Source: Paraburkholderia panacisoli (GTDB lineage: Bacteria > Pseudomonadota > Gammaproteobacteria > Burkholderiales > Burkholderiaceae). From it: DNA of 64,000 nucleotides. Made by a program: the position numbers and the translations under genes. This document shows positions 55,364 to 64,000 of this stretch, piece by piece (position 1 is the first letter of the stretch; every line of letters starts with the position of its first letter). The notes beneath the pieces were generated by a model, which had not been told where the DNA came from, made no database searches, and was given only the letters and a program-made list of their open reading frames with translations. The stretch is taken from the NCBI RefSeq assembly GCF_008369935.1, contig NZ_VTUZ01000024.1, positions 62,001 through 126,000 of the forward strand, in the 5' to 3' direction.

Positions 55364-56116
55364 TTACTTCTTGCCCTTGTCGGGTTCGCTGATAAAGCGC
55401 ATGCCAGCGGCACGAATCGCGAAACCGTTCGGATAGCGCAAGTCCGCATACTCGATATCCTTTCCCCACCGTTGCGTCACCGCGCTCCACGCCGCCGTCA
55501 GACGCTTGCTGCGATCGAGCAGCGTGTCCTGATTGCGTTCGCGGCCAAGTTCCACCTGCGTTCCATTCGACAGCTTCACCGTCCACGCATAACGCGGCGA
55601 CAGCGTCACTTCTTCGGGCGTCGCGTTAAGCGGCGCAAACCACTTCTGGAAGTCGTGATAACGCGTGACCACCTCCTTTGCCGTGCCGTCCGGGCCGTCG
55701 AACGCGGGCAAATCTTCCTCGAGCTCGCCCTGGTTCGCGGTGAACAACTCGCCGTCGACGCTGACCAGCTGATCGCTGCCCCACGTCCCCAGCGGTTTGT
55801 ACTCCTCGAGCGTGACAGCCAGCGCGTTCGGCCAGACGCGCCGCACGCTCGCGTGACGCACCCACGGCATCTGCTCGAACGCCTGGCGCGCGACGTCGAG
55901 ATCGACCGTGAAGAAGTTGCCCTTCAACCGCCCTACTACGCCGGCGCGCACCGTCGGCGAATTGATGTGCTCGGTGTCGCCGTCGATCTGGATTTCGCGC
56001 AGCGCGAAATTCGGGCGCTGGATCAGCCAGTAACCGCCCGCCGCCAGCAGCACGAGCACCAGCAACACATGCAATGCGTTGGCGGCGAGATTGAGCTGGC
56101 GAACGTTGTTCCACAT
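55364..56116 (-). CDS. ftsQ: cell division protein FtsQ
   Basis: Bitopic divisome protein linking early and late division proteins. The 250-residue protein has a short cytoplasmic tail, one membrane helix (ALHVLLVLVLLAAGGYWLI, about 14-32), a POTRA domain (about 40-108, FALREIQIDGD) and the FtsQ beta domain. 24 nt separate it from ddl and 27 nt from ftsA. Confidence 0.95.
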   Translation of the reverse strand: MWNNVRQLNLAANALHVLLVLVLLAAGGYWLIQRPNFALREIQIDGDTEHINSPTVRAGVVGRLKGNFFTVDLDVARQAFEQMPWVRHASVRRVWPNALAVTLEEYKPLGTWGSDQLVSVDGELFTANQGELEEDLPAFDGPDGTAKEVVTRYHDFQKWFAPLNATPEEVTLSPRYAWTVKLSNGTQVELGRERNQDTLLDRSKRLTAAWSAVTQRWGKDIEYADLRYPNGFAIRAAGMRFISEPDKGKK

Positions 56117-56140
56117 GGTCTTGCTTTCGGGTTGCCCCGG

Positions 56141-57094
56141 TTAGTCCTGCAGCGTCAGCGCCAACACGCCGACAACCAGTTCCTGATAGCTGATGCCCAC
56201 CGCGCGCGCCGCTTTCGGCGGCAGCGAGTGATCGGTCATGCCAGGCGCCGTGTTCACTTCCAGAAAGTACGGATTGCCTTCCCCATCGAGCATGAAATCG
56301 GCGCGGCCCCAGTCGGTGCAGCCGAGCACGTCGAACGCGCGGCGCGCCAGCACTTTCAGGCGGGCTTCCTCATCCGCCGCGAGGCCGCACGGAATCAGGT
56401 ACTGCGTGTCGTTGGCGATGTACTTCGCGTGATAGTCGTAGAACTCGCCGGCCGGCACGATGCGGATCACCGGCAGATCCAGATCGCCCGCGATGCATGC
56501 GGTGTATTCGCCGCCGCCTTCGATGCTCTTTTCAACCACGACGATCCTGTCGTACTTGACCGCTTCGAGCAGCGCTGCGGGCAGCGCATCGGCGCTCTTC
56601 ACCTTGATCACCGCGACGCTCGAACCTTCGCTCGCCGGCTTCACGAAGAGCGGCAAGCCGAGCTTCGCGACGATGTCCTTCGCGCGCGCTGCGTAGTCGT
56701 CGCCGCGCAGCACCGCTTCGAACGGCGGCGTCGGAATGCCCAGCTGCTGCCACACGAGCTTGGTGCGGAACTTGTCCAGACCGAGCGCCGAGCCGAGCAC
56801 GCCGCTGCCGGTGTACTTGATGCCGTAGAAGTCGAGCGCGCCCTGAATCTGGCCGTTCTCGCCGTAGCCGCCATGCAGCGCGTTGAACGCGCGCACGAAG
56901 CCTTCTTCCTTCAATGCGGCGAGCGGACGCTCGGCCGGGTCGAACGGATGCGCATCGACGCCGGCGTCGCGCAGACCTTGCAACACGAGTCGCCCGGAGT
57001 TGAGCGACACCTCGCGCTCGGCGGAATCTCCACCGAGCAGCACTGCTACCTTGCCGAATTGTTTTGCGAGTTCGTCCGATTTAATACTGCTCAT
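56141..57094 (-). CDS. ddlB: D-alanine--D-alanine ligase
   Basis: ATP-grasp ligase that makes D-Ala-D-Ala for the stem peptide. The 317-residue protein has VAVLLGGDSAEREVSLNSG, HGGYGENGQIQG, PLFVKPASEGSSVAVIKV and FLEVNTAPGMTDHSL. ATG 57094 lies one base after the murC stop. Inside the dcw cluster this is the DdlB form. Confidence 0.97.
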   Translation of the reverse strand: MSSIKSDELAKQFGKVAVLLGGDSAEREVSLNSGRLVLQGLRDAGVDAHPFDPAERPLAALKEEGFVRAFNALHGGYGENGQIQGALDFYGIKYTGSGVLGSALGLDKFRTKLVWQQLGIPTPPFEAVLRGDDYAARAKDIVAKLGLPLFVKPASEGSSVAVIKVKSADALPAALLEAVKYDRIVVVEKSIEGGGEYTACIAGDLDLPVIRIVPAGEFYDYHAKYIANDTQYLIPCGLAADEEARLKVLARRAFDVLGCTDWGRADFMLDGEGNPYFLEVNTAPGMTDHSLPPKAARAVGISYQELVVGVLALTLQD

Positions 57095-57095
57095 G

Positions 57096-58499
57096 TCACA
57101 CCTTCGTTTCGAGCGCGAGGCGACCCGGCACACCGCCGATCGAACCCGCGCCCATCGTAATCACCACATCGCCGTCGCGAACCACTGCTGAGAGCGCGTC
57201 CGGCACTTCATCCACCGTATCGACGAACACCGGCTCGACCTTGCCCGCCACCCGCAGCGCGCGCGCCAATGCGCGGCCGTCCGCGGCGACGATCGGCGCT
57301 TCGCCGGCCGAATAGACTTCGGTCAGCACGAGCGCGTCGACGGTCGACAACACCTTCACGAAATCCTCGAAGCAATCGCGCGTGCGCGTGAAGCGGTGCG
57401 GCTGGAACGCCAGCACCAGACGCCGGCCCGGGAATGCGCCGCGCGCCGCCGCCACCGTGGCCGCCATTTCGACCGGGTGATGGCCGTAGTCGTCCACCAG
57501 CGTGTAGGCGCCCGTGGCTTTACCTTCGGTGACGACCGGCACTTCGCCGTAGCGTTGGAAACGCCGGCCCACGCCGTTGAAATCCGCGAGCGCTCGCTGG
57601 ATATCGGCATCTTTCACTTCAAGTTCAGTCGCGATTGCAATCGCGGCCAGCGCGTTCTGCACGTTGTGCTCGCCCGGCAGGTTCAGCACGATGTCGAGCG
57701 GCGCCGCGTCTTCGCGCAACACCGTGAAATGCATCCTGCCGTCGTGCGCTTTCACATTGACCGCGCGCACTTGCGCATCCGGTGCGAGGCCGTAACGGAT
57801 GATCGGCTTCGACACGAACGGCAGGATCTCCTTCACGTTCGGATCGTCGACGCACAGCACCGCGATGCCGTAGAACGGCAGACGGTGCGTGAATTCGATG
57901 AACGCCTGCTTGAGCCGCGCGAAGTCGTGGCCGTAGGTGTCCATGTGATCGGCGTCGATGTTCGTGATGACTTCGATCACCGGGAACAGGTTCAGGAACG
58001 ACGCATCCGACTCGTCCGCTTCGGCGACGATGAAGTCGCCGGTGCCGAGTCGCGCATTCGCGCCCGCGCTGATCAGACGCCCGCCGATCACGAAGGTCGG
58101 GTCGAGCCCGCCCGCGGCCAGCACGCTCGCCACCAGCGACGTGGTCGTGGTCTTGCCGTGCGTGCCGGCAATCGCGATGCCCTGCTTCAGGCGCATCAGT
58201 TCCGCGAGCATCACCGCGCGCGGCACGATAGGAATGCGGCGATGCCGCGCGGCCAGCACTTCGGGGTTGTCGCTGCGCACCGCTGTCGAGACGACCACCG
58301 CGTTCGCGCCTTCGATGTTCTCCGCCGCGTGACCGATCGCGATGCGCGCGCCGAGCGCGGCAAGGCGATCCGTGACCGCGTTGCTCGACAGATCCGAGCC
58401 GCTCACCTGATAGCCCAGGTTGACCAGCACCTCCGCGATGCCGCTCATGCCGACACCGCCGATGCCGACAAAGTGAATGTGTTTGACGATGTGTTTCAT
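57096..58499 (-). CDS. murC: UDP-N-acetylmuramate--L-alanine ligase
   Basis: Adds L-alanine to UDP-MurNAc, the first amino acid of the stem peptide. The 467-residue Mur ligase has HIHFVGIGGVGMSGIAE (7-23), P-loop GTHGKTTTT (112-120), EADESDASFL and DDYGHHPVEM. ATG 58499 overlaps the murG stop (ATGA). Confidence 0.97.
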   Translation of the reverse strand: MKHIVKHIHFVGIGGVGMSGIAEVLVNLGYQVSGSDLSSNAVTDRLAALGARIAIGHAAENIEGANAVVVSTAVRSDNPEVLAARHRRIPIVPRAVMLAELMRLKQGIAIAGTHGKTTTTSLVASVLAAGGLDPTFVIGGRLISAGANARLGTGDFIVAEADESDASFLNLFPVIEVITNIDADHMDTYGHDFARLKQAFIEFTHRLPFYGIAVLCVDDPNVKEILPFVSKPIIRYGLAPDAQVRAVNVKAHDGRMHFTVLREDAAPLDIVLNLPGEHNVQNALAAIAIATELEVKDADIQRALADFNGVGRRFQRYGEVPVVTEGKATGAYTLVDDYGHHPVEMAATVAAARGAFPGRRLVLAFQPHRFTRTRDCFEDFVKVLSTVDALVLTEVYSAGEAPIVAADGRALARALRVAGKVEPVFVDTVDEVPDALSAVVRDGDVVITMGAGSIGGVPGRLALETKV

Positions 58500-59626
58500 T
58501 GCTTTCCTTCTGGGCTCGCGCCCGAAATCGAACCCGCCACGGTTGCGCAAATTTGCGCGACCTGTTCCGTGGCGTCGGGTTTCGCGAGCGAGCGCGAACG
58601 CTCCGCCATCTCCGCGAGACTTTCCCGCGTCTGGCTGCGCAACCAGTCGGCGAGTGTTTCCGCCGACAAGTCACGTTGCTGCACGACCAGCGCCGCGCCG
58701 TTGTCGGCGAGAAACGCTGCATTAGTGGTTTGGTGATCGTCCACCGCGTACGGGAACGGCACGAAGAACGCCGCCACGCCAACCGCCGAAATCTCCGACA
58801 CCGTCATCGCACCCGAGCGGCAGATCACCAGATCCGCTTTCGCGTAAGCGCTCGTCATGTCGTCGATGAACGGCACGAGTTCCACGTCGGGTTGCTCGCC
58901 GCTTCCCGCCTGCAGACCCGCTGCCGCGTAGTTCTCGCGCAGCGCTTCGATATGCTTCGCGCCCGCCTGATGCACGATGCGCGGCCGTTCGTTCGGCGCG
59001 AGCAGCGCGACCGCGCGCGGCACCACTTCATTCAACGCCGCAGCGCCGAGACTGCCGCCGACCACCAGCACGTTCAACGGACCACCGCGTTGTGCGTAGC
59101 GTGTTTTGGGTGCAATCGCGCGCGCAAGTTCCTCACGAATCGGGTTGCCGGTCCATTCGCCGTGCGGCAGCGCATTCGGGAACGCGACCAGCACGCGTTT
59201 GGCCAGTTTCGCGAGCACCTTGTTGGCGAGGCCCGCGATCGAATTCTGTTCGTGCAGCACCAGCGGACGGCCGCTCAACGCGGTCATCAATCCCGCCGGA
59301 AACGTGATGTAGCCGCCCATGCCGAGCACCACGTCCGGCTTCACGCGACGCAGCACGGAGAGGCTCTGCGTGCAGGCGCGCAGCAGATTCAGCGGCAGCA
59401 TCAGCTTGGTCTTGAGACCTTTGCCGCGCAGTCCGCCGAAGCGCACGTATTCCATCGGGATGCCGTGCTTCGGCACCAGCGTCGCTTCCATGCCCGCGGG
59501 ATTGCCGAGCCACACGACTTTCCAGCCCCACGCCTGCATCAGATGCGCGACCGCGAGCCCAGGGAACACGTGTCCCCCGGTGCCGCCGGCCATCACCATC
59601 AGCGTGCGTTGGTGGAGAGCGGTCAT
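58496..59626 (-). CDS. murG: undecaprenyl-PP-MurNAc-pentapeptide GlcNAc transferase
   Basis: Makes lipid II on the cytoplasmic face of the inner membrane. The 376-residue GT-B glycosyltransferase shows the G-loop MAGGTGGHVFPGLAVA (12-27), ...LVVGGSLGA (second G-loop) and LVICRSGAMTVSEISA. Overlaps ftsW by 4 nt on one side and murC by 4 nt on the other. Confidence 0.97.
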   Translation of the reverse strand: MTALHQRTLMVMAGGTGGHVFPGLAVAHLMQAWGWKVVWLGNPAGMEATLVPKHGIPMEYVRFGGLRGKGLKTKLMLPLNLLRACTQSLSVLRRVKPDVVLGMGGYITFPAGLMTALSGRPLVLHEQNSIAGLANKVLAKLAKRVLVAFPNALPHGEWTGNPIREELARAIAPKTRYAQRGGPLNVLVVGGSLGAAALNEVVPRAVALLAPNERPRIVHQAGAKHIEALRENYAAAGLQAGSGEQPDVELVPFIDDMTSAYAKADLVICRSGAMTVSEISAVGVAAFFVPFPYAVDDHQTTNAAFLADNGAALVVQQRDLSAETLADWLRSQTRESLAEMAERSRSLAKPDATEQVAQICATVAGSISGASPEGKQ

Positions 59627-60900
59627 ACTTTGCCCCCACGCATCAACACACGGTTCTCATAGTCGACGCGCATCAGCACGGCGATCGCGACGCAGTTCAG
59701 CAAGATGCCCGAGCCGCCATAGCTGACGAGCGGCAGCGTGAGACCTTTGGTCGGCAGCAAGCCGAGGTTCACGCCCATGTTGATGAAGGTCTGCGCGCCG
59801 AACCAGATGCCGACGCCCTTCGCGACCAGGCCCGCGAACGTGCGATCGAGTGCGAGCGCCTGACGGCCGATCTCGAACGAGCGGCGCACGATCCAGTAGA
59901 ACATCAGGATCACCACCAGCACGCCGACGAAACCCAGTTCCTCGCCGATCACCGCGAGGATGAAGTCGGTATGCGCTTCCGGCAGATAGTTGAGCTTCTC
60001 GACGCTGCCGCCGAGCCCCACGCCGAACCACTCGCCGCGCCCGAACGCGATCAGCGAGTGCGTCAATTGATACGCCTTGCCCTGCGCGTAGCGGTCATCC
60101 CACGGATCGAGGTACGCGAAGATCCGCTCGCGACGCCACGGCGACGCCCACACCAGCAGACTGAACGTGCCGACCGCGGTCGCCACCAGGCCGCCGAACA
60201 GCTTGCCGTTCACGCCGCCGAGAAACAGCACGCCCATCGCGATCGCCGCGATCACCATGAACGCGCCCATGTCCGGTTCGAGCAGCAGCAATGCGCCGAC
60301 CAGACCGACCGCGACCGCCATCGGCAAAAAGCCCTTGGCGAAGCTGTGCATGTACTCCTGCTTGCGCACCGTGTAGTTCGCCGCGTAGATCGTTACCGCG
60401 AGCTTCATGATTTCCGACGGCTGCATGTTCGTGATGCCGAGCGGAATCCAGCGGCGCGCGCCGTTCACGCCCTTGCCGACGTGCGGGATCAGCACGATCA
60501 CCAGCGCGAAGAGCGAGATCATGAAGAGCTTCGGCGCGTACTTGTCCCACGTCGAAATGGGGATGCGGAACGACACGACGCCGATCACCGCGCCCATCAC
60601 GACGAAGATGATCTGGCGCACGAGGAATGCGTAGTCGCGGTACGACGCGTACTTCGGCGAATCGGGCATCGCGATCGACGCCGAATACACCATCACGATG
60701 CCGAGTCCCAGCAGTGCGACGACGACCCACAGCAGCGAGTGATCGTAGTCGAGCATCCGCGAGCGCAGCGGCCGCACGCCGTTGACGGCGCTCGCGAGCC
60801 CGCTGCCGCCCGTGCGGCCGCCGACGCGCGCCGCGCCGCCCGAGCCACCCGCGTCGCCTGCGGCCACGTGGCGCGAACCGAAACGTTCCGACCAGCTCAT
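59623..60900 (-). CDS. ftsW: SEDS peptidoglycan polymerase FtsW
   Basis: Polymerises lipid II at the septum with FtsI. The 425-residue protein has a Gly/Ala-rich cytoplasmic N-terminus (about 1-45) and about ten membrane helices; FtsW/RodA motifs include GKGVNGARRWIPLGI and HTDFILAVIGEELG. ATG 60900 (MSWSERFGSRHVAAG) overlaps the murD stop. An in-frame longer start adds 32 residues of shadow-like sequence. Confidence 0.96.
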   Translation of the reverse strand: MSWSERFGSRHVAAGDAGGSGGAARVGGRTGGSGLASAVNGVRPLRSRMLDYDHSLLWVVVALLGLGIVMVYSASIAMPDSPKYASYRDYAFLVRQIIFVVMGAVIGVVSFRIPISTWDKYAPKLFMISLFALVIVLIPHVGKGVNGARRWIPLGITNMQPSEIMKLAVTIYAANYTVRKQEYMHSFAKGFLPMAVAVGLVGALLLLEPDMGAFMVIAAIAMGVLFLGGVNGKLFGGLVATAVGTFSLLVWASPWRRERIFAYLDPWDDRYAQGKAYQLTHSLIAFGRGEWFGVGLGGSVEKLNYLPEAHTDFILAVIGEELGFVGVLVVILMFYWIVRRSFEIGRQALALDRTFAGLVAKGVGIWFGAQTFINMGVNLGLLPTKGLTLPLVSYGGSGILLNCVAIAVLMRVDYENRVLMRGGKV

Positions 60901-62414
60901 ATCATCGTCCCCCGTTCGGCAGCGATGTCTTCGACCGTGCTGCGAAATACGGCGGCACGGTGTGCGTAACCCTTGAACATGTCGAAGCTCGCGCAAGCCG
61001 GCGACAACAGCACGGCGTCGCCGGGTTCAGCCAGTGCGGTGGCGGCACGCGTCGCTTCTTCGAGCGTGGCGTGATCCGTTAGCGCGATGCCGCTGTGTTC
61101 CAGCGCCGCGCGAATCAGCGGCGCGTCACGGCCGATTAGCATCACGGCGCGGCACCAGCGCATCACCGGCGCGGCGAGCGGTTCGAAATCCTGGCCCTTG
61201 CCGTCGCCGCCGGCGATCAGCACCGCGCGCTGCGCGAGGCCGTCGAGCGCGGCCACCGTTGCGCCGACATTGGTGCCCTTGCTGTCATCCACATAGTCGA
61301 TGCCGTCGATCGACGCGATCAGCTCCACGCGATGCGGCTCGCCACGGTATTCACGCAGACCGTGCAGCAGCGGCGCACCCGGCAGACCGATCGCGCGCGC
61401 GAGCGCATACGCGGCCAGCGCGTTCGCGGCGTTGTGCAGACCGCGAATGCGCAAAGCGTCCGCGGGCATCAGGCGCTTCAGTGCGATGTCCGGCGCTGTC
61501 GCCACTTCATTCTTGCGACGGCGCTTCGGTGCTGTTGCTTCATCGCTTGCGTCGCGATCGTGTGCTTCGACCAGCCAGATCATCCCGTTGTCGCGCAGCA
61601 AACCGTAGTCGCCGTCGTTCTTCGGTTCGGTCACGCCGAACGTAACGGTCTCCGCTTCAGCGTCGGCAGAAGGCCCGAGCGACATCACGCGCGAGTCGTC
61701 GCGGTTCAGCACGCGCACGGTCTGTGTACCGAAGATGCGGCCCTTCGCAGCCGCATACGCATCGAGGCCGCCGTGCCAGTCGAGGTGATCCTGTGTGATG
61801 TTCAGCACCACGGCCGCGTCAGGCGAAAACGTGTGTGCGGTTTCCAGCTGGAAGCTCGACAGTTCGAGCACCCACACGTCAGGCAAGGCGGTGTGATCGA
61901 TCGCTTCGCTGAGCTTGTCGAGCAACGCCGGGCTGATATTGCCCGCCACCGCGACCTTCTTGCCGGCGCGTTCGCACAGCAGGCCGGTCAGGCTCGTCGT
62001 CGTGGTCTTGCCGTTGGTGCCGGTGATCGCGATCACCTTCGGCGCGTAGCCGCTTTCGCCGAGCGTCTTCAGCGCCTGCGAGAAAAACTCGAGTTCGCCC
62101 CACACGGGGATGCCCTGCTCGCGCGCCGCCGTGATCAGCGGCAAGAGATCCGCGGCGAGCGGCGAGAGGCCCGGGCTGATCGCGACCAGTTCGACACCTT
62201 CTAGCAGCACCGGCGAGAAAGGGCCGCCGACGAAGTCCGCGTCGACGCTATGCGCTTGCAGCGCGGACAGGTTCGGCGGCACTTCACGCGTGTCGGCCAC
62301 ACGCAGCCGACAGCCGTGCCGCGCGCACCAGCGCGCCATCGCGAGACCGGATTCACCCAGTCCCAGCACGAGCACCATCGGCTTTTGCCGATCCCGAAAC
62401 TTCTCGCCGAACAT
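60897..62414 (-). CDS. murD: UDP-N-acetylmuramoyl-L-alanine--D-glutamate ligase
   Basis: Adds D-glutamate to UDP-MurNAc-L-Ala. The 505-residue Mur ligase has GLGESGLAMARW, P-loop GTNGKTTTT (132-140), the DHLDWHGG motif and YVDDSKGTN. It is longer than usual (Escherichia coli about 438), mainly because of a basic low-complexity insertion (TAPKRRRKNEVATAP, about 293-307) in the central domain. Overlaps ftsW by 4 nt. Confidence 0.96.
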   Translation of the reverse strand: MFGEKFRDRQKPMVLVLGLGESGLAMARWCARHGCRLRVADTREVPPNLSALQAHSVDADFVGGPFSPVLLEGVELVAISPGLSPLAADLLPLITAAREQGIPVWGELEFFSQALKTLGESGYAPKVIAITGTNGKTTTTSLTGLLCERAGKKVAVAGNISPALLDKLSEAIDHTALPDVWVLELSSFQLETAHTFSPDAAVVLNITQDHLDWHGGLDAYAAAKGRIFGTQTVRVLNRDDSRVMSLGPSADAEAETVTFGVTEPKNDGDYGLLRDNGMIWLVEAHDRDASDEATAPKRRRKNEVATAPDIALKRLMPADALRIRGLHNAANALAAYALARAIGLPGAPLLHGLREYRGEPHRVELIASIDGIDYVDDSKGTNVGATVAALDGLAQRAVLIAGGDGKGQDFEPLAAPVMRWCRAVMLIGRDAPLIRAALEHSGIALTDHATLEEATRAATALAEPGDAVLLSPACASFDMFKGYAHRAAVFRSTVEDIAAERGTMI

Positions 62415-62444
62415 CGCTTGCTTTCCCTTAACTTCGATTACTGC

Positions 62445-63614
62445 TTAACGCAATTTGAGCGTGGACAAACCGAACAGACACAACATCAGCGTGATGATCC
62501 AGAAGCGCACCACCACCTGCGTTTCCTTCCACCCCGACAATTCGAAATGGTGATGCAGCGGCGCCATCTTGAAGAGACGCCGCCCTTCGCCGAAGCGGCG
62601 CTTGGTGAACTTGAACCAAGTGACCTGCAACATCACCGAGAGCGTCTCCGCGACGAAAATGCCGCCCATGATGAACAGCACGATTTCCTGACGCACGATC
62701 ACCGCGACCGTGCCGAGCGCGCCGCCGAGCGCGAGCGCGCCGACGTCGCCCATGAACATCTGCGCCGGGTGCGTGTTGAACCAGAGGAACGCGAGGCCCG
62801 CGCCGCCCATCGCCGAACAGAAGATCAGCAACTCACCGGCGCCGGCGATATGCGGGAACAGCAGGTACTTCGAATAGACCGAGCTGCCCATCACGTACGC
62901 GAACACGCCGAGCGACCCGCCCACCAGCACCACCGGCATGATCACGAGCCCGTCGAGGCCATCGGTGAGATTGACCGCGTTGCTCGCGCCGACGATCACC
63001 AGATAGGTCAGCACGATGAAGCCCCACACGCCGAGCGGATAGCTGATCGACTTGACGAACGGCAGCATCAGGTCGGCGCGCGCCGGCAAGCCCATCGACA
63101 AGCCGCTGCGCACCCACGCCATGAACAGGTCGAACACGCGCACGTTGCTCGCTTCCGACACGCTGAACGCGAGATACACGGCCGCGAACAGACCGATCAC
63201 CGACTGCCAGAAATACTTCTCGCGCGACGACATGCCGCGCGGGTCCTTGTAGACCACCTTGCGGTAATCGTCGACCCAGCCGATCACGCCGAACCCGAAC
63301 GTGACGAGCATCACGATCCAGATGAAGCGATTGGTCAGGTCGGCCCACAGCAGCGTGGCCACCGCGATGCCGAGCAGAATCAGCACGCCGCCCATGGTGG
63401 GCGTGCCGGATTTGACCAGATGGGTCTGCGGGCCGTCTTTGCGGACGGCCTGGCCGACCTTCATCGCGGTCAGCTTGCGAATCACCGCCGGGCCGCAGAC
63501 GAGCCCGATCAGCAGCGCGGTGATGGTCGCCATCACGGCACGGAAAGTCAGATAACTGAACACGCGCAAGAAGCTTGCGTCATTCTGCAGCCATTGCGCC
63601 AGCGCCAGTAGCAT
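62445..63614 (-). CDS. mraY: phospho-N-acetylmuramoyl-pentapeptide transferase
   Basis: Transfers phospho-MurNAc-pentapeptide to undecaprenyl phosphate, forming lipid I. The 389-residue membrane enzyme has about ten helices and the signatures KSGTPTMGG (68-76), GWVDDYRKV (aspartates of the active site), NAVNLTDGLDGL and APLHHHFELSGW. 17 nt after murF, 30 nt before murD. Confidence 0.97.
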   Translation of the reverse strand: MLLALAQWLQNDASFLRVFSYLTFRAVMATITALLIGLVCGPAVIRKLTAMKVGQAVRKDGPQTHLVKSGTPTMGGVLILLGIAVATLLWADLTNRFIWIVMLVTFGFGVIGWVDDYRKVVYKDPRGMSSREKYFWQSVIGLFAAVYLAFSVSEASNVRVFDLFMAWVRSGLSMGLPARADLMLPFVKSISYPLGVWGFIVLTYLVIVGASNAVNLTDGLDGLVIMPVVLVGGSLGVFAYVMGSSVYSKYLLFPHIAGAGELLIFCSAMGGAGLAFLWFNTHPAQMFMGDVGALALGGALGTVAVIVRQEIVLFIMGGIFVAETLSVMLQVTWFKFTKRRFGEGRRLFKMAPLHHHFELSGWKETQVVVRFWIITLMLCLFGLSTLKLR

Positions 63615-63631
63615 GCTTCGGTCCTTCTATT

Positions 63632-64000
63632 TCAATGTGCGGCGGGCGTCGAGCCCGCTGCGTTGGGTTGTGGACTCGTTACGGCGTCCACCACGCGCTC
63701 CATTTGCATGAAGCGCGAGCCTTTCACGAGAAGCGTTGCGGCAGCGCCGAAACCGGCCTGCTGCAATTGCGCGATCAACGTGCCGAGATCGGCTACGTGA
63801 TGCGCGCCTGCGCCGTACGCGGTGCAGGCGTCGCGCGAGGCGTCGCCCATTGCGTACAGCGCGTCGATGCCACGCTCTTTGGCGTACGCGCCGATTTCGC
63901 GGTGAAACACCGGACCGTTGTCGCCGACTTCGCCCATGTCGCCCATCACCAGCACGCGCGGCGCGGCGCACGACGCGAGCACGTCGATCGCGGCGCGCAT
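63632..64000 (-). CDS. murF: UDP-N-acetylmuramoyl-tripeptide--D-alanyl-D-alanine ligase, C-terminal part
   Basis: Adds D-Ala-D-Ala to the muramyl tripeptide. Only the last 122 residues lie in the window: MRAAIDVLAS, VLVMGDMGEVGDNGPVFHRE, DALYAMGD and LLVKGSRFMQMERVV, which match the MurF C-terminal domain. The methionine codon at the window edge is internal; the true start lies outside. Confidence 0.93.
   Translation of the reverse strand: MRAAIDVLASCAAPRVLVMGDMGEVGDNGPVFHREIGAYAKERGIDALYAMGDASRDACTAYGAGAHHVADLGTLIAQLQQAGFGAAATLLVKGSRFMQMERVVDAVTSPQPNAAGSTPAAH

Overview
The window reads as chromosomal DNA of a GC-rich beta-proteobacterium, most likely a Burkholderia or Paraburkholderia relative. 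This rests on the order of the division/cell-wall (dcw) cluster, the neighbouring accBC-prmA, nrdAB and pilBCD-coaE-zapD-yacG blocks, a lysine/alanine-rich H1-like histone, and protein similarity recognised by eye; no database search was run. Nearly all of it is housekeeping sequence. Clear exceptions are a 5'-truncated transporter remnant at the left edge and a complete group II intron in front of secA.

Layout. 1-6380 (minus): MFS transporter remnant, mtgA, aroE, an RNase II-family exoribonuclease, a YqiA-like esterase and mpl. 6582-14851 (plus): an uncharacterised 217-residue protein, a TlpA-type thioredoxin, aroQ, accB, accC, prmA, a zinc-ribbon/DUF3426 membrane protein, tpx, a PfkB-type sugar kinase and a glycine-zipper lipoprotein. 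15174-23459 (minus): H1-like histone, nrdB, nrdA, ampD, a PP0621-like protein and a CcsA/YpjD-type membrane protein. 23541-25600 (plus): ffh and a hypoxanthine phosphoribosyltransferase. 25760-28108 (minus): marC-family protein and proS. 28411-29785 (plus): rppH and a CNP1-like lipoprotein. 29909-33061 (minus): proB, obgE, rpmA, rplU. 33301-41460 (plus): ispB, tRNA-Pro(CGG), a CNNM/CBS membrane protein, pilB, pilC, pilD, coaE, zapD, yacG. 41535-47094 (minus): mutT-like, DUF815 ATPase, argJ, secA. 47200-50030 (minus): group II intron with its reverse transcriptase/maturase. 50216-50701 (plus): DUF721 (DciA-like) protein. 50786-64000 (minus): lpxC, a peroxiredoxin, ftsZ, ftsA, ftsQ, ddl, murC, murG, ftsW, murD, mraY and the 3' end of murF.

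How the genes work together. The right end builds lipid-linked peptidoglycan precursor (murF, mraY, murD, murG, murC, ddl) and the divisome (ftsW, ftsQ, ftsA, ftsZ), followed by lpxC for lipid A. mtgA, mpl and ampD at the left and centre handle polymerisation and recycling of the same wall. aroE and aroQ belong to the shikimate pathway, accB/accC to fatty-acid synthesis, nrdA/nrdB to dNTP supply.

Most notable regulatory and mobile features: (1) the intron sits a few bases downstream of an extended -10 element that probably drives secA, and matching EBS1/IBS1 and EBS2/IBS2 sequences can be read; (2) the nrdA promoter is overlapped by one of two NrdR-like boxes spaced 31 bp apart, followed by three DnaA boxes with a 12-bp repeat; (3) three successive strong hairpins ending in a U-tract on the plus strand between the histone gene and nrdB look like an orphan small RNA. 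I did not find a CRISPR array, a defence island, a prophage or an obvious new multi-gene system.
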